Source of the DNA: Pseudoalteromonas sp. OOF1S-7
GTDB lineage: Bacteria; Pseudomonadota; Gammaproteobacteria; Enterobacterales; Alteromonadaceae
DNA: 64,000 nt
Direction: 5' to 3'
Assembly (NCBI RefSeq): GCF_022347765.1
Contig: NZ_JAKRFZ010000005.1
Coordinates: 186,001 to 250,000 of the forward strand
The notes under the pieces are model-generated. The model did not search any database. It had not been told where the DNA came from and saw only the letters and a list, made by a program, of their open reading frames with translations. The translations under genes were made by a program, and so were the position numbers. The stretch's first letter is position 1, and the number at the start of each line of letters is the position of its first letter. Below are positions 47,065-56,302 of this stretch, piece by piece.

Positions 47065-49050
47065 TTATTTTATACAGCTGATCAGATAGCTGAGGATAGC
47101 ATCCGGATGATCCGGATCGCGGCTATAATCCGGCAGGTAGGCCGGTTTATCCAGTAACTGACGTTCAACCAGCATGTCTATGGCATCCAGCTGTGCCAGC
47201 CCGGTTTTGCCCAGATAGAGGTTATCGAGCGAGCGCTGCTGCGACAGTTTCACCACGTCTCTGAAGCCTTTCAGATAGAGATGATCTTTAGTAAAACCGC
47301 CACCGCGAAATACCCGGGTGGTCAGGCCAAATGCCTCGGCGCTGCCCAGATAACCGGTATCACGCAAAAACTCATACACCTGATAAAACTGCTCACCTTT
47401 GACCATTTTATCCACGGCCAGCACCCGCAGCGCCAGCGTTTTCAGACGCATCAGGTTGATATTCCCCGACTGGAACTCACGGAAAATCGCCAGCCCTTCC
47501 TGGGTATACGTATTGCCCGGCAGCCCCAGCCGCAGCAGATGCAGCGGCTGTTGTTCGGCATTGAGCGTGGTGAGCAGGTGTACACCAATTTCATGCTCTA
47601 TCAGCGCCCGAACATCCAGCTCAGAGAACATCGCCGTGCTGTTAACCAGCAGGGTTTTCTTGCCGTTATCCACCATGGCCTTGGCCACCAGCTTAGTCGA
47701 CAGGCTCACCTTACAGGGCAGCTGCATCTGTGCAATGGCCAGCTCAAAGCGGCCCAGCGCCTGCTCGGCATTGATGGTTTTTGGTGCCGCCGGCTGTGGC
47801 TCAGTGGCATGAATGATAAAGCGCGCGTTGGCGATGTCATCGACGCTCGGTTCACCATAGTAGCGCAATGAGTTATACAAGAACTGCTCTTTGCCGACCT
47901 GAGTGATAACGTCAATTTTCGTGGCAAAGTTATCAATGAGCTTGCGATAGATGTCTTTGATCAGCGGATCGCCGATGTCCGCCACAGGCAAGCGATAGAG
48001 CTGCTCTTTAAATTCATACGGGTCCATGCGCAGCGGGCGATACTTAAACTGGGGCCGGTAATGGCTTTTGTTAAAGAATCGACGCTTTTCCTGAGCGATG
48101 TTGGTCGGGTTCACATAATGCAGGGTATCCAGGTTACGGGCCAGTTTATACAGCGCCAGATCGACCGCCTTGATGGCCGGGTCAATATGTTGCTGAACAT
48201 GGTTAAACTGCACCATGGCTTTGGAGCAATAGCGTTTAATAAAAAACCGCGCGGTCTGAGTGAGGGCAATATGCAGATTGCGCTTGAGCTTTTCGAATAC
48301 CAGCGGGTAGAGCTCCCCGGTCAGCTCGTCCATAAAGAACTTACGCACTTCCAGCGGCAGGATCAGGGTGTTTTTGTATGTTTTAGTCACAAACGTGGCC
48401 TGATAGCCGTCACCCTGAAACACGCTGTTTTCGGCAAAGCTCAGCGGTGCGCCCTGAAATTTTTTACGGCACAGCTGCTGCCTGAGGGTATTAAACACCG
48501 GACGCCAGCGCAGTGCATCGAGCTGGGCAGTGCCGAGGTTAAAGTCGGGCGCAAAGTCGTACTGGCGAACCTGCCAGTTGTAGCTGTGGATGTCGAATAC
48601 CAGACAGGCGCCGAACTTTTTCTCCAGTGTATCCAGTACCAGCCTGAGCACCTGATAGTAGGCCGCATGTTTAGACAGGCTGAGATCGCGCTCGGTGCCA
48701 TCGGGCTGCTGTTGCCAGACTTCTTTGCCCCAGGCCTGGGTATAAATGGCCTGCTGCGGGGCACGGTTGAGGTCGTACTCGTAACGAGAGTCACGGGCAA
48801 TCAACACAATCGGCATGGCATCAATCAGCTCGCCGGTGTGGGGATCTTCCTCCTCAAAACGGGCCTGCTCACTCAGCGCCATATTGCCGTGTAAGGATGT
48901 CCGCAAGCGGCTCCCGGCATGGACGGCTGTCGCCACATAAGGCACATATTCGCGGATGTGTAAATACACGGCACCGCCGGCCACTTCCCCTTCAAAGGGT
49001 TGCTGGGCGGCAAGGGCCGCGACCAGCGCTTGTTCAGACTGCATGGGCAT
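47065..49050 (-). CDS. N-formylglutamate amidohydrolase-like / DUF1704 (QEGLA) fusion
   Basis: A 661-residue two-domain protein. The first 270 or so residues resemble N-formylglutamate amidohydrolases, zinc enzymes that hydrolyse amide bonds next to glutamate; VFDIHSYNW carries a likely metal ligand. The second part is DUF1704, marked by the zinc-peptidase motif HEIGVH (residues 486-491) and TQEGLAIFREF, the QEGLA motif. Eukaryotic DUF1704 members (MATCAP) remove a C-terminal tyrosine from tubulin, so carboxypeptidase-type action is conceivable. I chose the ATG at 49050; the frame opens at a TTG at 49056. It overlaps the upstream ATP-grasp gene by 17 bases, and a 266-residue unknown follows. 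Substrates are not known. Confidence 0.85.
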   Translation of the reverse strand: MPMQSEQALVAALAAQQPFEGEVAGGAVYLHIREYVPYVATAVHAGSRLRTSLHGNMALSEQARFEEEDPHTGELIDAMPIVLIARDSRYEYDLNRAPQQAIYTQAWGKEVWQQQPDGTERDLSLSKHAAYYQVLRLVLDTLEKKFGACLVFDIHSYNWQVRQYDFAPDFNLGTAQLDALRWRPVFNTLRQQLCRKKFQGAPLSFAENSVFQGDGYQATFVTKTYKNTLILPLEVRKFFMDELTGELYPLVFEKLKRNLHIALTQTARFFIKRYCSKAMVQFNHVQQHIDPAIKAVDLALYKLARNLDTLHYVNPTNIAQEKRRFFNKSHYRPQFKYRPLRMDPYEFKEQLYRLPVADIGDPLIKDIYRKLIDNFATKIDVITQVGKEQFLYNSLRYYGEPSVDDIANARFIIHATEPQPAAPKTINAEQALGRFELAIAQMQLPCKVSLSTKLVAKAMVDNGKKTLLVNSTAMFSELDVRALIEHEIGVHLLTTLNAEQQPLHLLRLGLPGNTYTQEGLAIFREFQSGNINLMRLKTLALRVLAVDKMVKGEQFYQVYEFLRDTGYLGSAEAFGLTTRVFRGGGFTKDHLYLKGFRDVVKLSQQRSLDNLYLGKTGLAQLDAIDMLVERQLLDKPAYLPDYSRDPDHPDAILSYLISCIK

Positions 49051-50080
49051 CTTCAATTACCTGACGAAATGCATTTTTACGATGGTTTACCAGCTCTTTG
49101 GCATGTACCACACTTTCAACAAAGTCGATCACTTGTACCTGCAAACGGGTGCGGTTCAGACGGTTGATGCGAGAGATCCCGCCCGGACTGAGCACATTCA
49201 CCTCAATCAGCTTGCCACCAATCACATCAATGCCAACAAAGTACAGGCCATCGCGCACCAATTTGGGGCCTATGTGTTTGCACAACGCCTGCTCCTGAGC
49301 AGTCAGTTTGTGCTTAACCACTTTGCCACCGGCATGCACGTTGGCACGCACTTCATTGCTGGCCGGAATGCGTTTCATCGCCCCGATGGGCTCGCCATTG
49401 AGCATCAGGATCCGCACATCGCCCTCTGCGGCACCGGGCACATATTCCTGCAAGATCACATAATTGCTGCCTTTGCCAGACTCATCGCCACCAATATAAA
49501 ATTCCAGCAGGGAGCTGAAGCTCTGCTTGGCGCTTTTTTCCAGCACAATGACACCGCGGCCACCGTAGCCATCGAGCGGCTTGAGGATCATTTTGTCGCA
49601 GCTGGACTCGGCGAAGATCCGCTCCAGGTACTCTTTGTTTTTTGACACATGGGTGGCCGGAATAAACTCACTCGCAGTGCCCTGAAAGGACGCGGTATAC
49701 AGCTTGTTGTTAGCAATACGCAGCCCGTCGATGTCGTTCACGATAAAGGTATCGTCGCGCACAGAGTCAAGAAAGTTCATAGCCAGGGTATCGAGCGGCG
49801 GATTGGCGCGCATAAAAATCACATCAAACCCGGCCAGCGGTAACTGAGTGCGCTTAAACTGGGCCTTGTTGTAAAAACTGACGAAGTTGTCGGAGACCTT
49901 GTCCTGCTTGACGAACACATCGCAAAACGCGCTGGCAACGCTGTCGCGGATGGTCAGGGCGTTGACTGTGGTAATGGCAACAATGTGATTGCGCGATACT
50001 GCTTCGTGGATCAGGCGCAGGGTACTGTCGTTCTCGGCGTCAACCCGCTCCCACGGGTACATAATAAAACAAATTTTCAC
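49034..50080 (-). CDS. Glutathione-synthetase-like ATP-grasp ligase
   Basis: A 348-residue ATP-grasp enzyme close to glutathione synthetase (GshB). Marks are the N-terminal strand KICFIMYPWERV, the preATP region DVIFMRANPPLD, the ATP-binding lysine and glycine loop KPLDGYGGRGV, the EYVPGAAEGDVRILMLNGEPIG strand pair, and the metal ligands in IEVNVLSPGGI. Such enzymes join a carboxylate to an amine at the cost of ATP. It starts with GTG at 50080 and overlaps the amidohydrolase/DUF1704 gene, so it is more likely part of that unknown system than the housekeeping GshB. Its true amino and carboxyl substrates cannot be read from sequence. Confidence 0.87.
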   Translation of the reverse strand: MKICFIMYPWERVDAENDSTLRLIHEAVSRNHIVAITTVNALTIRDSVASAFCDVFVKQDKVSDNFVSFYNKAQFKRTQLPLAGFDVIFMRANPPLDTLAMNFLDSVRDDTFIVNDIDGLRIANNKLYTASFQGTASEFIPATHVSKNKEYLERIFAESSCDKMILKPLDGYGGRGVIVLEKSAKQSFSSLLEFYIGGDESGKGSNYVILQEYVPGAAEGDVRILMLNGEPIGAMKRIPASNEVRANVHAGGKVVKHKLTAQEQALCKHIGPKLVRDGLYFVGIDVIGGKLIEVNVLSPGGISRINRLNRTRLQVQVIDFVESVVHAKELVNHRKNAFRQVIEDAHAV

Positions 50081-50205
50081 TGTCGGAATAGATCACTTAA
50101 TCAGGCTTATTTTTGGCGACTATAACGACAAAAACCGTGCTTAGCTCGCGAGTTATTTTTATCGTCAGGATAAAAAATAAAGGGAGTAATAAGGGGAGGA
50201 AGGAA

Positions 50206-50232
50206 AAATGCAGGACGCCGGGCAGCGTCCTG
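50206..50232 (-). terminator. Terminator after srmB
   Basis: CAGGACGC and GCGTCCTG (50211-50218, 50225-50232) form an 8-bp stem with a six-base loop; on the minus strand it is followed by CATTTTTCC. It lies 18 bases after the srmB stop. Confidence 0.7.
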
Positions 50233-50249
50233 ATATGGCTCAGGTCAGG

Positions 50250-51482
50250 CTACTTTTTCTTTTTCGCTTTGACTTTGGCGGCCTTTTTCTTGGCCTTAAT
50301 TTTTGCCGGATCTTTTTTCTTTTTCGGCAGCTTGGCTTCTTTGTGTTTTGGCTCCAGGCCTTCAATGACACGGCGTTTTAGCTTCTGCTCTGTGTAGCGC
50401 TCGACCTTGCCGAGGATCTCAGCATCATGGGCCTCAACCAGTGAAATGGCGGTGCCTTTTTTACCGGCACGACCGGTACGGCCAATGCGGTGTACATAAA
50501 TGTCGGCAGTGCGCGGCATATCAAAGTTAATCACATGGCTGATATCCGCGACGTCGATACCGCGCGCCGCCACATCGGTGGCGATCAGAATGCGGGTGCG
50601 ACCACTGTGGAAGCTGGCCATGGCAGCCATGCGTTTATCCTGGGGCATTTCACCACGCAGCCAGGTGGTTTTGATGTCCTGAGTGTACAACTCGCCAACC
50701 AGTTTTTCGAGACGCTCACGGGTCTTCACGAATACAATGGCCTTAGTGACATCTTCGCTTTGCAGCAGGTTGGCCAGCATCGCCAGTTTATGCTCGTAAT
50801 CATCAGCCAGATGGATCCACTGATGAATTTTGCCTTTTTCTTTGCGCGATGATTCGGCTTCAAGCAGCGCAGGATCTTTTAAGATACGTTCGGCAAACAG
50901 CTCGACACTGTCGCCTTCCAGGGTCGCTGAAAACAGGAAACACTGACGGCGGTTTTTCGCTTCGTTACAGATCTTGAGCATTTCTTTTTTAAAGCCCAGG
51001 TCCAGCATGCGATCGGCTTCATCAAGGATCAACAGCTCAACGTTATCAGCGTGGAAGTTCTCAGTTTCGAGGTATTCCATCAAACGCCCGGGCGTGGCGA
51101 TCAGAATGTCGTTGTTCTTTTCAAAGATTTCTTTGTGACTGCCGTAGTTAATCCCTCCGGTCACCACGCCAATTTTCAGGTGCGTGCCTGCTGCTAACGC
51201 TTCGCATTGCTCAAACACCTGATAGGCCAGCTCGCGGGTCGGCGTCATGATCAGCACACGGGCAAACCCTGGGTCGCGACGCGGAAAATCCATCAAATAC
51301 TGAATTGCCGGGATCAGGAACGCGGCTGTTTTACCTGTGCCCGTTGGCGCGGAAGCAAGGATATCGCGGCCCATCAGGGCCTCCGGAATGGCCAGCTGTT
51401 GAATGCTGGTGGCTTGCTCAAAGCCCATTTTTTTTATGGCAGTCAGTAGCGTGCCGTCGAGATCGAATTCAGTAAATTGCAT
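50250..51482 (-). CDS. srmB: DEAD-box RNA helicase SrmB
   Basis: ATP-dependent RNA helicase for early 50S ribosome assembly. The 410-residue product has the Q motif (GFEQATSIQQLAIP), motif I APTGTGKT, PTRELA, TPGRL, the DEAD box LILDEADRMLD, SAT in FLFSATLE, and motif VI HRIGRTGRAG. The C-terminus is a lysine-rich tail (PKKKKDPAKIKAKKKAAK), expected to bind RNA. It is divergent from trmN6 with 67 bases between starts, as srmB and yfiC are in E. coli, which supports SrmB over other DEAD-box proteins. Confidence 0.92.
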   Translation of the reverse strand: MQFTEFDLDGTLLTAIKKMGFEQATSIQQLAIPEALMGRDILASAPTGTGKTAAFLIPAIQYLMDFPRRDPGFARVLIMTPTRELAYQVFEQCEALAAGTHLKIGVVTGGINYGSHKEIFEKNNDILIATPGRLMEYLETENFHADNVELLILDEADRMLDLGFKKEMLKICNEAKNRRQCFLFSATLEGDSVELFAERILKDPALLEAESSRKEKGKIHQWIHLADDYEHKLAMLANLLQSEDVTKAIVFVKTRERLEKLVGELYTQDIKTTWLRGEMPQDKRMAAMASFHSGRTRILIATDVAARGIDVADISHVINFDMPRTADIYVHRIGRTGRAGKKGTAISLVEAHDAEILGKVERYTEQKLKRRVIEGLEPKHKEAKLPKKKKDPAKIKAKKKAAKVKAKKKK

Positions 51483-51549
51483 AGTGCATCACAAATAAAG
51501 GACAATAGCGGAATTATACTTGGCAATCCGGGTTTCTCAAAGGAGCAAA

Positions 51550-52248
51550 ATGGCAGGCTTTGCATTTAAGCAATTTACGGTGGCGCAATCGCGCAGTGCA
51601 ATGAAGGTGTCGACCGATGGAGTGTTATTCGGCGCCTGGGTGGATGTGGCGGGTGTGCAGCGCATGCTCGACATTGGCACAGGTACGGGGTTACTGAGTT
51701 TGATGTGCAAACAGCGCGCCCCAGCGCTGACTATCGATGCGGTTGAAATTGATGCGCAGGCTTGCCTGGATGCTAAAGACAATATTCATGCCAGCCCCTG
51801 GCAGGGTATTTGTATACATCAGAGTCCCATTCAGACATTCGTCTCGGACCAGCCTTATGATTTGGTGATCAGTAATCCGCCGTACTTTAACTACAGCTTA
51901 AAAGGGCCGGATACTGCCCGCAATACTGCACGGCACACCGACAGCCTGAGTTTTGTGCAGCTTATCGAGGCGTTTTTCAGACACAGCGACGAAGCGGGCC
52001 GGTTGGCGGTGATTTTACCGACTCAGGAAGGCCATGAGTTTGTTGCACTGGCAGAGCTTCGAGGTCTACATCTGGCACGTCGTTGTGATGTATCGATGAC
52101 GCCCGACAAGCCTGTTAGCAGGCTTATGCTGGAGTTTCACCGTAACGACACCACGCAGGAACTACAAAGTCTGTGTGTGAGAAATAAAGTGGGGGAGTAT
52201 AGTGCGGCATTTGCTGATCTGTGTTGTGATTTTTATCTAAAAATGTGA
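51550..52248 (+). CDS. trmN6: tRNA1(Val) A37 N6-methyltransferase
   Basis: SAM-dependent enzyme (YfiC/TrmN6) that methylates A37 of tRNA1(Val). The ATG at 51550 has AAAGGAG five bases upstream and gives 232 residues (MAGFAFKQFTVAQ); the frame opens at 51520 but lacks that site. Marks are DGVLFGAWVD, the SAM motif MLDIGTGTGLLSLM and the N6-adenine motif LVISNPPYFN. Divergence from srmB is the conserved arrangement. Confidence 0.92.
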   Translation: MAGFAFKQFTVAQSRSAMKVSTDGVLFGAWVDVAGVQRMLDIGTGTGLLSLMCKQRAPALTIDAVEIDAQACLDAKDNIHASPWQGICIHQSPIQTFVSDQPYDLVISNPPYFNYSLKGPDTARNTARHTDSLSFVQLIEAFFRHSDEAGRLAVILPTQEGHEFVALAELRGLHLARRCDVSMTPDKPVSRLMLEFHRNDTTQELQSLCVRNKVGEYSAAFADLCCDFYLKM

Positions 52249-52382
52249 CCCAGTACGGCGGCGTAATGGGCACTCATGCAGTAATCTTATGTAATATCTA
52301 AGATGTTTTAAAAACGCTACACTCGCAAATAACCAAATAAGACTAGACTGGGCGTGTCTGTACCCAGTGCAAGGAGCCAATA

Positions 52383-52916
52383 ATGGATCAAGATACTCGA
52401 ATCATATGTAACTTTCTGAGCGATATTAATTTGCCCTATGCGCTTTGTCCGGTTAAGGGGGAAATGTTTTTGCCGGGACTTCAAATCGTCCATGGCATAC
52501 TACATATAGATGTTGAACAGTTGGTTTGCCCGGGAGACATACTCCATGAAGCGGGCCATATAGCGGTATGTGAGCCGATATTCAGGCCACAGCTGCACAA
52601 AGACGTTTACAAAAACGGGCTCAAAAATGGGCGTGAAAAACAAGCCATGGACGGAGAAGAAATGGCGGCAACAGCCTGGTCTGTTGCTGCGGTTTGGCAC
52701 CTTGGATTATCGATTGATCTGGTGTTCCCGGAAGATAGTTATCGGGGCATGAGTCAGTCTCTGAAGGAAACATTCCAAAATGGGGGAATATTTGGCGATC
52801 CGCTGTTGACGGCTTGGAATATGACCTGCCCGGAGAAGGGTTTCCCTACAATGACAAGCTGGATGAGGGAAATGCGTTGGGTGCATGAACTTCCCGAAGC
52901 ACTGGCTGAAGCCTGA
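52383..52916 (+). CDS. Unknown protein with HExxH zinc motif
   Basis: A 177-residue soluble protein with no signal peptide. The segment PGDILHEAGHIAV contains HEAGH at residues 55-59, the classic zinc-metallopeptidase motif, and a downstream DGEEMAATAWSVAA could supply a third acidic ligand as in gluzincins. The rest (WHLGLSIDLVFPEDSYRG, TMTSWMREMRWVHELPEAL) is not familiar. It stands alone downstream of trmN6, with its own 130-base upstream gap. Metal binding and proteolysis are predictions from the motif only. Confidence 0.75.
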   Translation: MDQDTRIICNFLSDINLPYALCPVKGEMFLPGLQIVHGILHIDVEQLVCPGDILHEAGHIAVCEPIFRPQLHKDVYKNGLKNGREKQAMDGEEMAATAWSVAAVWHLGLSIDLVFPEDSYRGMSQSLKETFQNGGIFGDPLLTAWNMTCPEKGFPTMTSWMREMRWVHELPEALAEA

Positions 52917-52983
52917 AGGGATTTTAATTATTTTAGTATAACCCTCAGAGCGACACCATGTCGCACGCTCTGAGGGAAGAGAA

Positions 52984-53217
52984 TTAGGCCTGACCGTGCT
53001 GACGTATCTTGGTCAGAAAATCAGAGATATCTACGGAGCAAAAGGTCACCATTGCAAAGAATTGGTTGAGTTTAGGTTGGCCTACATCGCGTTCCCAGTT
53101 TTCATAGGTTTTACGACATACACCAAGCTGAGTCGCCATTGCCTGTGTTGTCACGCCTTTGTTCTTTCTTAACTTCCTGAGATCATCACCGGTAATGTAT
53201 CGGGAAAAAAAGTCCAT
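52984..53217 (-). CDS. Small XRE family regulator
   Basis: A 77-residue single-domain helix-turn-helix protein. The ATG at 53217 (MDFFSRYITGDDLRKLRKNK) has an AAAGGA site upstream; the frame opens as far as 53328 but that part is not HTH-like. The HTH reads GVTTQAMATQLGVCRKTYENWERDVGQPKLNQFFAM, quoted here as one region in two helices (TTQAMATQLGV and RKTYENWERDVG). It converges on the HExxH gene and has a gene-poor region upstream. Targets unknown. Confidence 0.8.
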   Translation of the reverse strand: MDFFSRYITGDDLRKLRKNKGVTTQAMATQLGVCRKTYENWERDVGQPKLNQFFAMVTFCSVDISDFLTKIRQHGQA

Positions 53218-53982
53218 AGTGGTAATTCCTTTGTTTATTGTTGTAAAGGTAAAGCCGGGTTTGTTCGATACACTTTGACGCATTATCTGACAGTCACTTT
53301 CCCGGACGCCTATTGCTATTTCCTGCAATGGGTAATTTGTAACTCAGATTGCAATGAAAAAAATAATAATGTGAGTCTTTTTTCAGGTTATGAAATCATT
53401 CATCAGCGGGCACTTTTGAGATGCAGAAAAAGATGCACAGGAAAGGGTAAAAATCATTGTGGTAAGCAACATGGCTCATTCACGTGTGAGTGTTACAGGC
53501 CATCTTGCGCTTTGGTGGCGAAGTATACTTGTATAGCAAGGCTTTTATCGCCGGAGGTCAGGCCTCCAGCGATAACTGGAACAGTCGGCGCGTGACGGGT
53601 AGGTACCGAAAAGACACCTGCAAGCGAATAGCCTGGACAGGACTACGAATGTCGACTCAGAGCTTGAACCGGCGCTGAGTACCTGAACGGTGGGGCCATT
53701 GATATCAACCAGCTTGGCTGCTGCTTCGCTCTGCACATCCTCCTGGGCCGTTGCCATTTGCGTGTGTGCAGGTAATTGATGTTGAATGAGTTGGATTATT
53801 TCAATACCCACCATCATGCCGGGAAGGTGGTTTGTTAATTCTGGTCTCTGAACATATCTGATGGGGCTTCGGCCGCGCAGGTCGGCCGAATAAATCGGAA
53901 GTTCTGTCTGCGGGGAAACTGGCAACAGAGTGCAACGCCAAAAGGGGCCTGAAATAAAGTAGTACCATTATGGTTAAGAGGG
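53218..53982. other. Gene-poor stretch, about 765 bp
   Basis: No convincing gene is visible. The longest frame (53545-53925, minus, 126 codons) has no recognisable domain, no good ribosome binding site and a composition unlike neighbours. It may be the remains of a decayed gene. It also holds the promoter of the small XRE gene at its left end. Confidence 0.4.
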
Positions 53983-54483
53983 CTAAAGCTGGTGCTTTTC
54001 TACGTCAATGGCGGCAATTCTGTAGGCTGCTTTGAGCATTACAATGAGTGCAATGACATTGAAAACCAAACTAAAGATGGCTTCAAATGCAATGATATCG
54101 ATATTGAAGGTGCGCAAATAGCGAGTAATTTGATCAACAATTTCGATGGCAATACCGATCACAATGAGCATAAAACCATAATATTCAGACGTGGCATTGA
54201 GCGCACTGTGTGGTTCAAGCGTTGGGTCGTTTCTACTTTCCAGTAAACGCCTTGAGAAGATTTTTCGGCCATCCATGATAGCCCCGAATCCAATCAGCAA
54301 AATGGTGATGGTCGATTCGTTATCAATGACTTTTTGATAGCCATGCTGGTCCATATGACCCAATAAAAAGCGTATATCTTCTGCAGTAATGCTGCCAACC
54401 AGTAGGCTGATCAGTATCAGTGGAAACAGTAAAAATCCCCGGTTGAGTACAACCGCATAAATGATCTGTCGGGTTTTGGTCAT
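53983..54483 (-). CDS. Unknown inner-membrane protein, 166 residues
   Basis: Four hydrophobic segments are visible: LLFPLILISLLVGSI, STITILLIGFGAIMDG, YGFMLIVIGIAIEIV and FEAIFSLVFNVIALIVML. The loop between segments 2 and 3 is basic then acidic (RKIFSRRLLESRNDPTLEPH). I do not recognise a family. It lies downstream of deoD on the same strand, 85 bases away and past a hairpin, so is probably a separate unit. Confidence 0.7.
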   Translation of the reverse strand: MTKTRQIIYAVVLNRGFLLFPLILISLLVGSITAEDIRFLLGHMDQHGYQKVIDNESTITILLIGFGAIMDGRKIFSRRLLESRNDPTLEPHSALNATSEYYGFMLIVIGIAIEIVDQITRYLRTFNIDIIAFEAIFSLVFNVIALIVMLKAAYRIAAIDVEKHQL

Positions 54484-54533
54484 AATTCTGAGTATTTTTT
54501 AAGGCAATGTTATCAGGTTTGTCTGATGGGCAG

Positions 54534-54555
54534 TGTGCGCCTTAACTGGCGCACA
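54534..54555 (-). terminator. Hairpin after deoD
   Basis: TGTGCGCC and GGCGCACA form a perfect 8-bp stem with the loop TTAACT, 13 bases after the deoD stop. No T-tract follows on the minus strand. Confidence 0.5.
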
Positions 54556-54567
54556 AGTACAATCCGG

Positions 54568-55290
54568 TTACAGTGCCTTGGCTGTCATCAGTGCCAGTTG
54601 GATCATCTCTTCGAAAGAAGATTGTCTGGCATCACTGCTCAGGTGCGTATTGAGGGTGATATGGTCAGCAACGGTTAAAATAGCCAGAGCCTTGGCACCG
54701 TATTGTGCTGCCACGCCATATAAACCGGCTGCTTCCATTTCCACACCCAGGATCCCCATGTTGTCCATCAGGTCAAACATATCTGGCTGAGGAGTATAAA
54801 ACAGGTCGGATGAAAATACATTGCCAACGTGTACTTTTAACGCCAGCTTTGCTGCGGTATTGACGCAGGTGTTTAACAGATTGAAGTTAGCAATGGCGGC
54901 AAAGTCATGATCTTTAAAGCGGATTCGATTTACTTTGGAGTCAGTACAGGCTCCCATGGCGATAATAATATCGCGCAGTTGTATCTGCCGGGAGACTGCG
55001 CCACAGCTACCTACCCGGATCAGGTTTTTCACTTTATACTCAGTGATCAATTCTTTGGCATAAATAGAGCAACTCGGGATCCCCATGCCTGTGCCCATCA
55101 CCGACACCCTGTAGCCCTGAAATAAACCGGTGTAACCAAGCATATTGCGCACGGTGTTCACTTCAGTCACATCCGTGAGAAAGTGCTCAGCAATGAATTT
55201 GGCACGCAGCGGATCGCCCGGCAGTAACACGGTGTCGGCAAACGCATCGGCAGGTGCATTAATGTGCACGCTCTGGTGGGGTTGCATCAT
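54568..55290 (-). CDS. deoD: Purine nucleoside phosphorylase DeoD
   Basis: Cleaves purine (deoxy)nucleosides with phosphate during salvage. The 240-residue product is the hexameric bacterial type: [23 protein letters not shown] (phosphate/ribose site, quoted across one region), [25 protein letters not shown], the ribose-binding [12 protein letters not shown] and the catalytic aspartate in TVADHI. Two ATGs open the frame in tandem. The first shares a base with the deoC stop (TGATG), so deoC-deoD is a coupled operon; deoA and deoB are not here. Confidence 0.95.
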   Translation of the reverse strand: MMQPHQSVHINAPADAFADTVLLPGDPLRAKFIAEHFLTDVTEVNTVRNMLGYTGLFQGYRVSVMGTGMGIPSCSIYAKELITEYKVKNLIRVGSCGAVSRQIQLRDIIIAMGACTDSKVNRIRFKDHDFAAIANFNLLNTCVNTAAKLALKVHVGNVFSSDLFYTPQPDMFDLMDNMGILGVEMEAAGLYGVAAQYGAKALAILTVADHITLNTHLSSDARQSSFEEMIQLALMTAKAL

Positions 55291-56054
55291 CAGTAGTCTC
55301 CCGCAGATTTACTGGCACAGCCTGTCAAAGTGGTAAGCACATCGCTGAGTAAGCCCGAAGCGCCAAACCTAAAGTGCTGCGGATTCACCCAGTCAGGTCC
55401 CATGATTTGCCTGGCCTTCTCCAGATAAGCATGGGCATCACCTACAGTGCGCACGCCACCGGCTGCTTTAAAGCCGACGGCTTTTCCACTGCTTTTGATG
55501 GTATTGAGTATCACGTGTGCGGCGTCCAGTGTGGCATTCACCGTCACTTTGCCGGTGCTGGTTTTGATAAAGTCGGCACCCGCTTCAATGGCAATACGCG
55601 ACGCCTGTTCAATGTATTGAGCGGTCTTTAGCTCACCGGATTCAATGATGACTTTGAGCAGCAGCTGAGTACCACATGCCGCTTTACATTGCGCCACCAG
55701 TTGCGCACCAACCTCAGGCTTGCCAGCCATCAATGCACTGTACGGAAACACCACATCGACTTCATCGGCACCGAGCGCAACCGCCGCACGGGTTTGCTCG
55801 ACTGCACTGGCGATATCCTCTGGGCCATGGGGGAAGTTAGTGACAGTGGCAATCCGGATCCCCACAGCCAGATGCTGTCTGGCCAGTGGGATATGTTGCG
55901 GGAAAATACAGACTGCGGCCACGGAGCCTGCCTGTGAGCTGGCCTGCTGGCACAGCTGAATAATATCGTCGTCACTTTCTGTGCCGGTCAGGCTGGTTAG
56001 ATCCATACAATTGAGTGCCTGCTGAGCGGCCTGTTTGTGTGCTACTGATGACAT
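55290..56054 (-). CDS. deoC: Deoxyribose-phosphate aldolase
   Basis: Splits 2-deoxyribose 5-phosphate into acetaldehyde and glyceraldehyde 3-phosphate. The ATG at 56054 has an AGGAG site and gives 254 residues ([20 protein letters not shown]); the frame opens earlier at 56108 but without support. The Schiff-base lysine is in [15 protein letters not shown], with KVIIESGEL and [12 protein letters not shown] around it. First gene of the deoC-deoD pair. No clear CytR/DeoR operator was found upstream. Confidence 0.95.
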   Translation of the reverse strand: MSSVAHKQAAQQALNCMDLTSLTGTESDDDIIQLCQQASSQAGSVAAVCIFPQHIPLARQHLAVGIRIATVTNFPHGPEDIASAVEQTRAAVALGADEVDVVFPYSALMAGKPEVGAQLVAQCKAACGTQLLLKVIIESGELKTAQYIEQASRIAIEAGADFIKTSTGKVTVNATLDAAHVILNTIKSSGKAVGFKAAGGVRTVGDAHAYLEKARQIMGPDWVNPQHFRFGASGLLSDVLTTLTGCASKSAGDY

Positions 56055-56302
56055 AGGGAAACTCCTGATGTACTGCCTGTAAGGTGTGGTCAGGCAGCAA
56101 AGAACCACTTACCCGACAATACAAGGAGGGGGCACAGGTTGGGTGTCGCTCACTCGCATTTTGGGGACTCTAGTGGACTTGGTTCCGTGAAGACTCGTCC
56201 CGTCGGGACACGCTAATTCCATTTAATCACCGGCGTATTGTCTGCTGGTTGAGAACCATTTTCCAGTACTAAGAGACTATCTATTGATATGGCGCAAGGT
56301 TG

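Noticed and set aside
47281-47871. 196-codon plus-strand ORF opposite the DUF1704 domain
   Set aside because: Antisense shadow with Gln/His-rich random composition.
48061-48894. 277-codon plus-strand ORF opposite the DUF1704 fusion
   Set aside because: It is an antisense shadow: the minus-strand frame carries clear motifs (FDIHS, HEIGVH, QEGLA) while this frame has none.
48956-49645. 229-codon plus-strand ORF opposite the ATP-grasp gene
   Set aside because: Antisense shadow of a gene with a full set of ATP-grasp motifs.
53545-53925. 126-codon minus-strand ORF in the gene-poor stretch
   Set aside because: No recognisable domain, no clear ribosome binding site and low-complexity composition; kept only as a possible relic in the region entry.
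56197-56209. GTCCCGTCGGGAC palindrome upstream of deoC
   Set aside because: A short near-palindrome with no match to CytR, DeoR or CRP sites that I know, and too far from the start to interpret.
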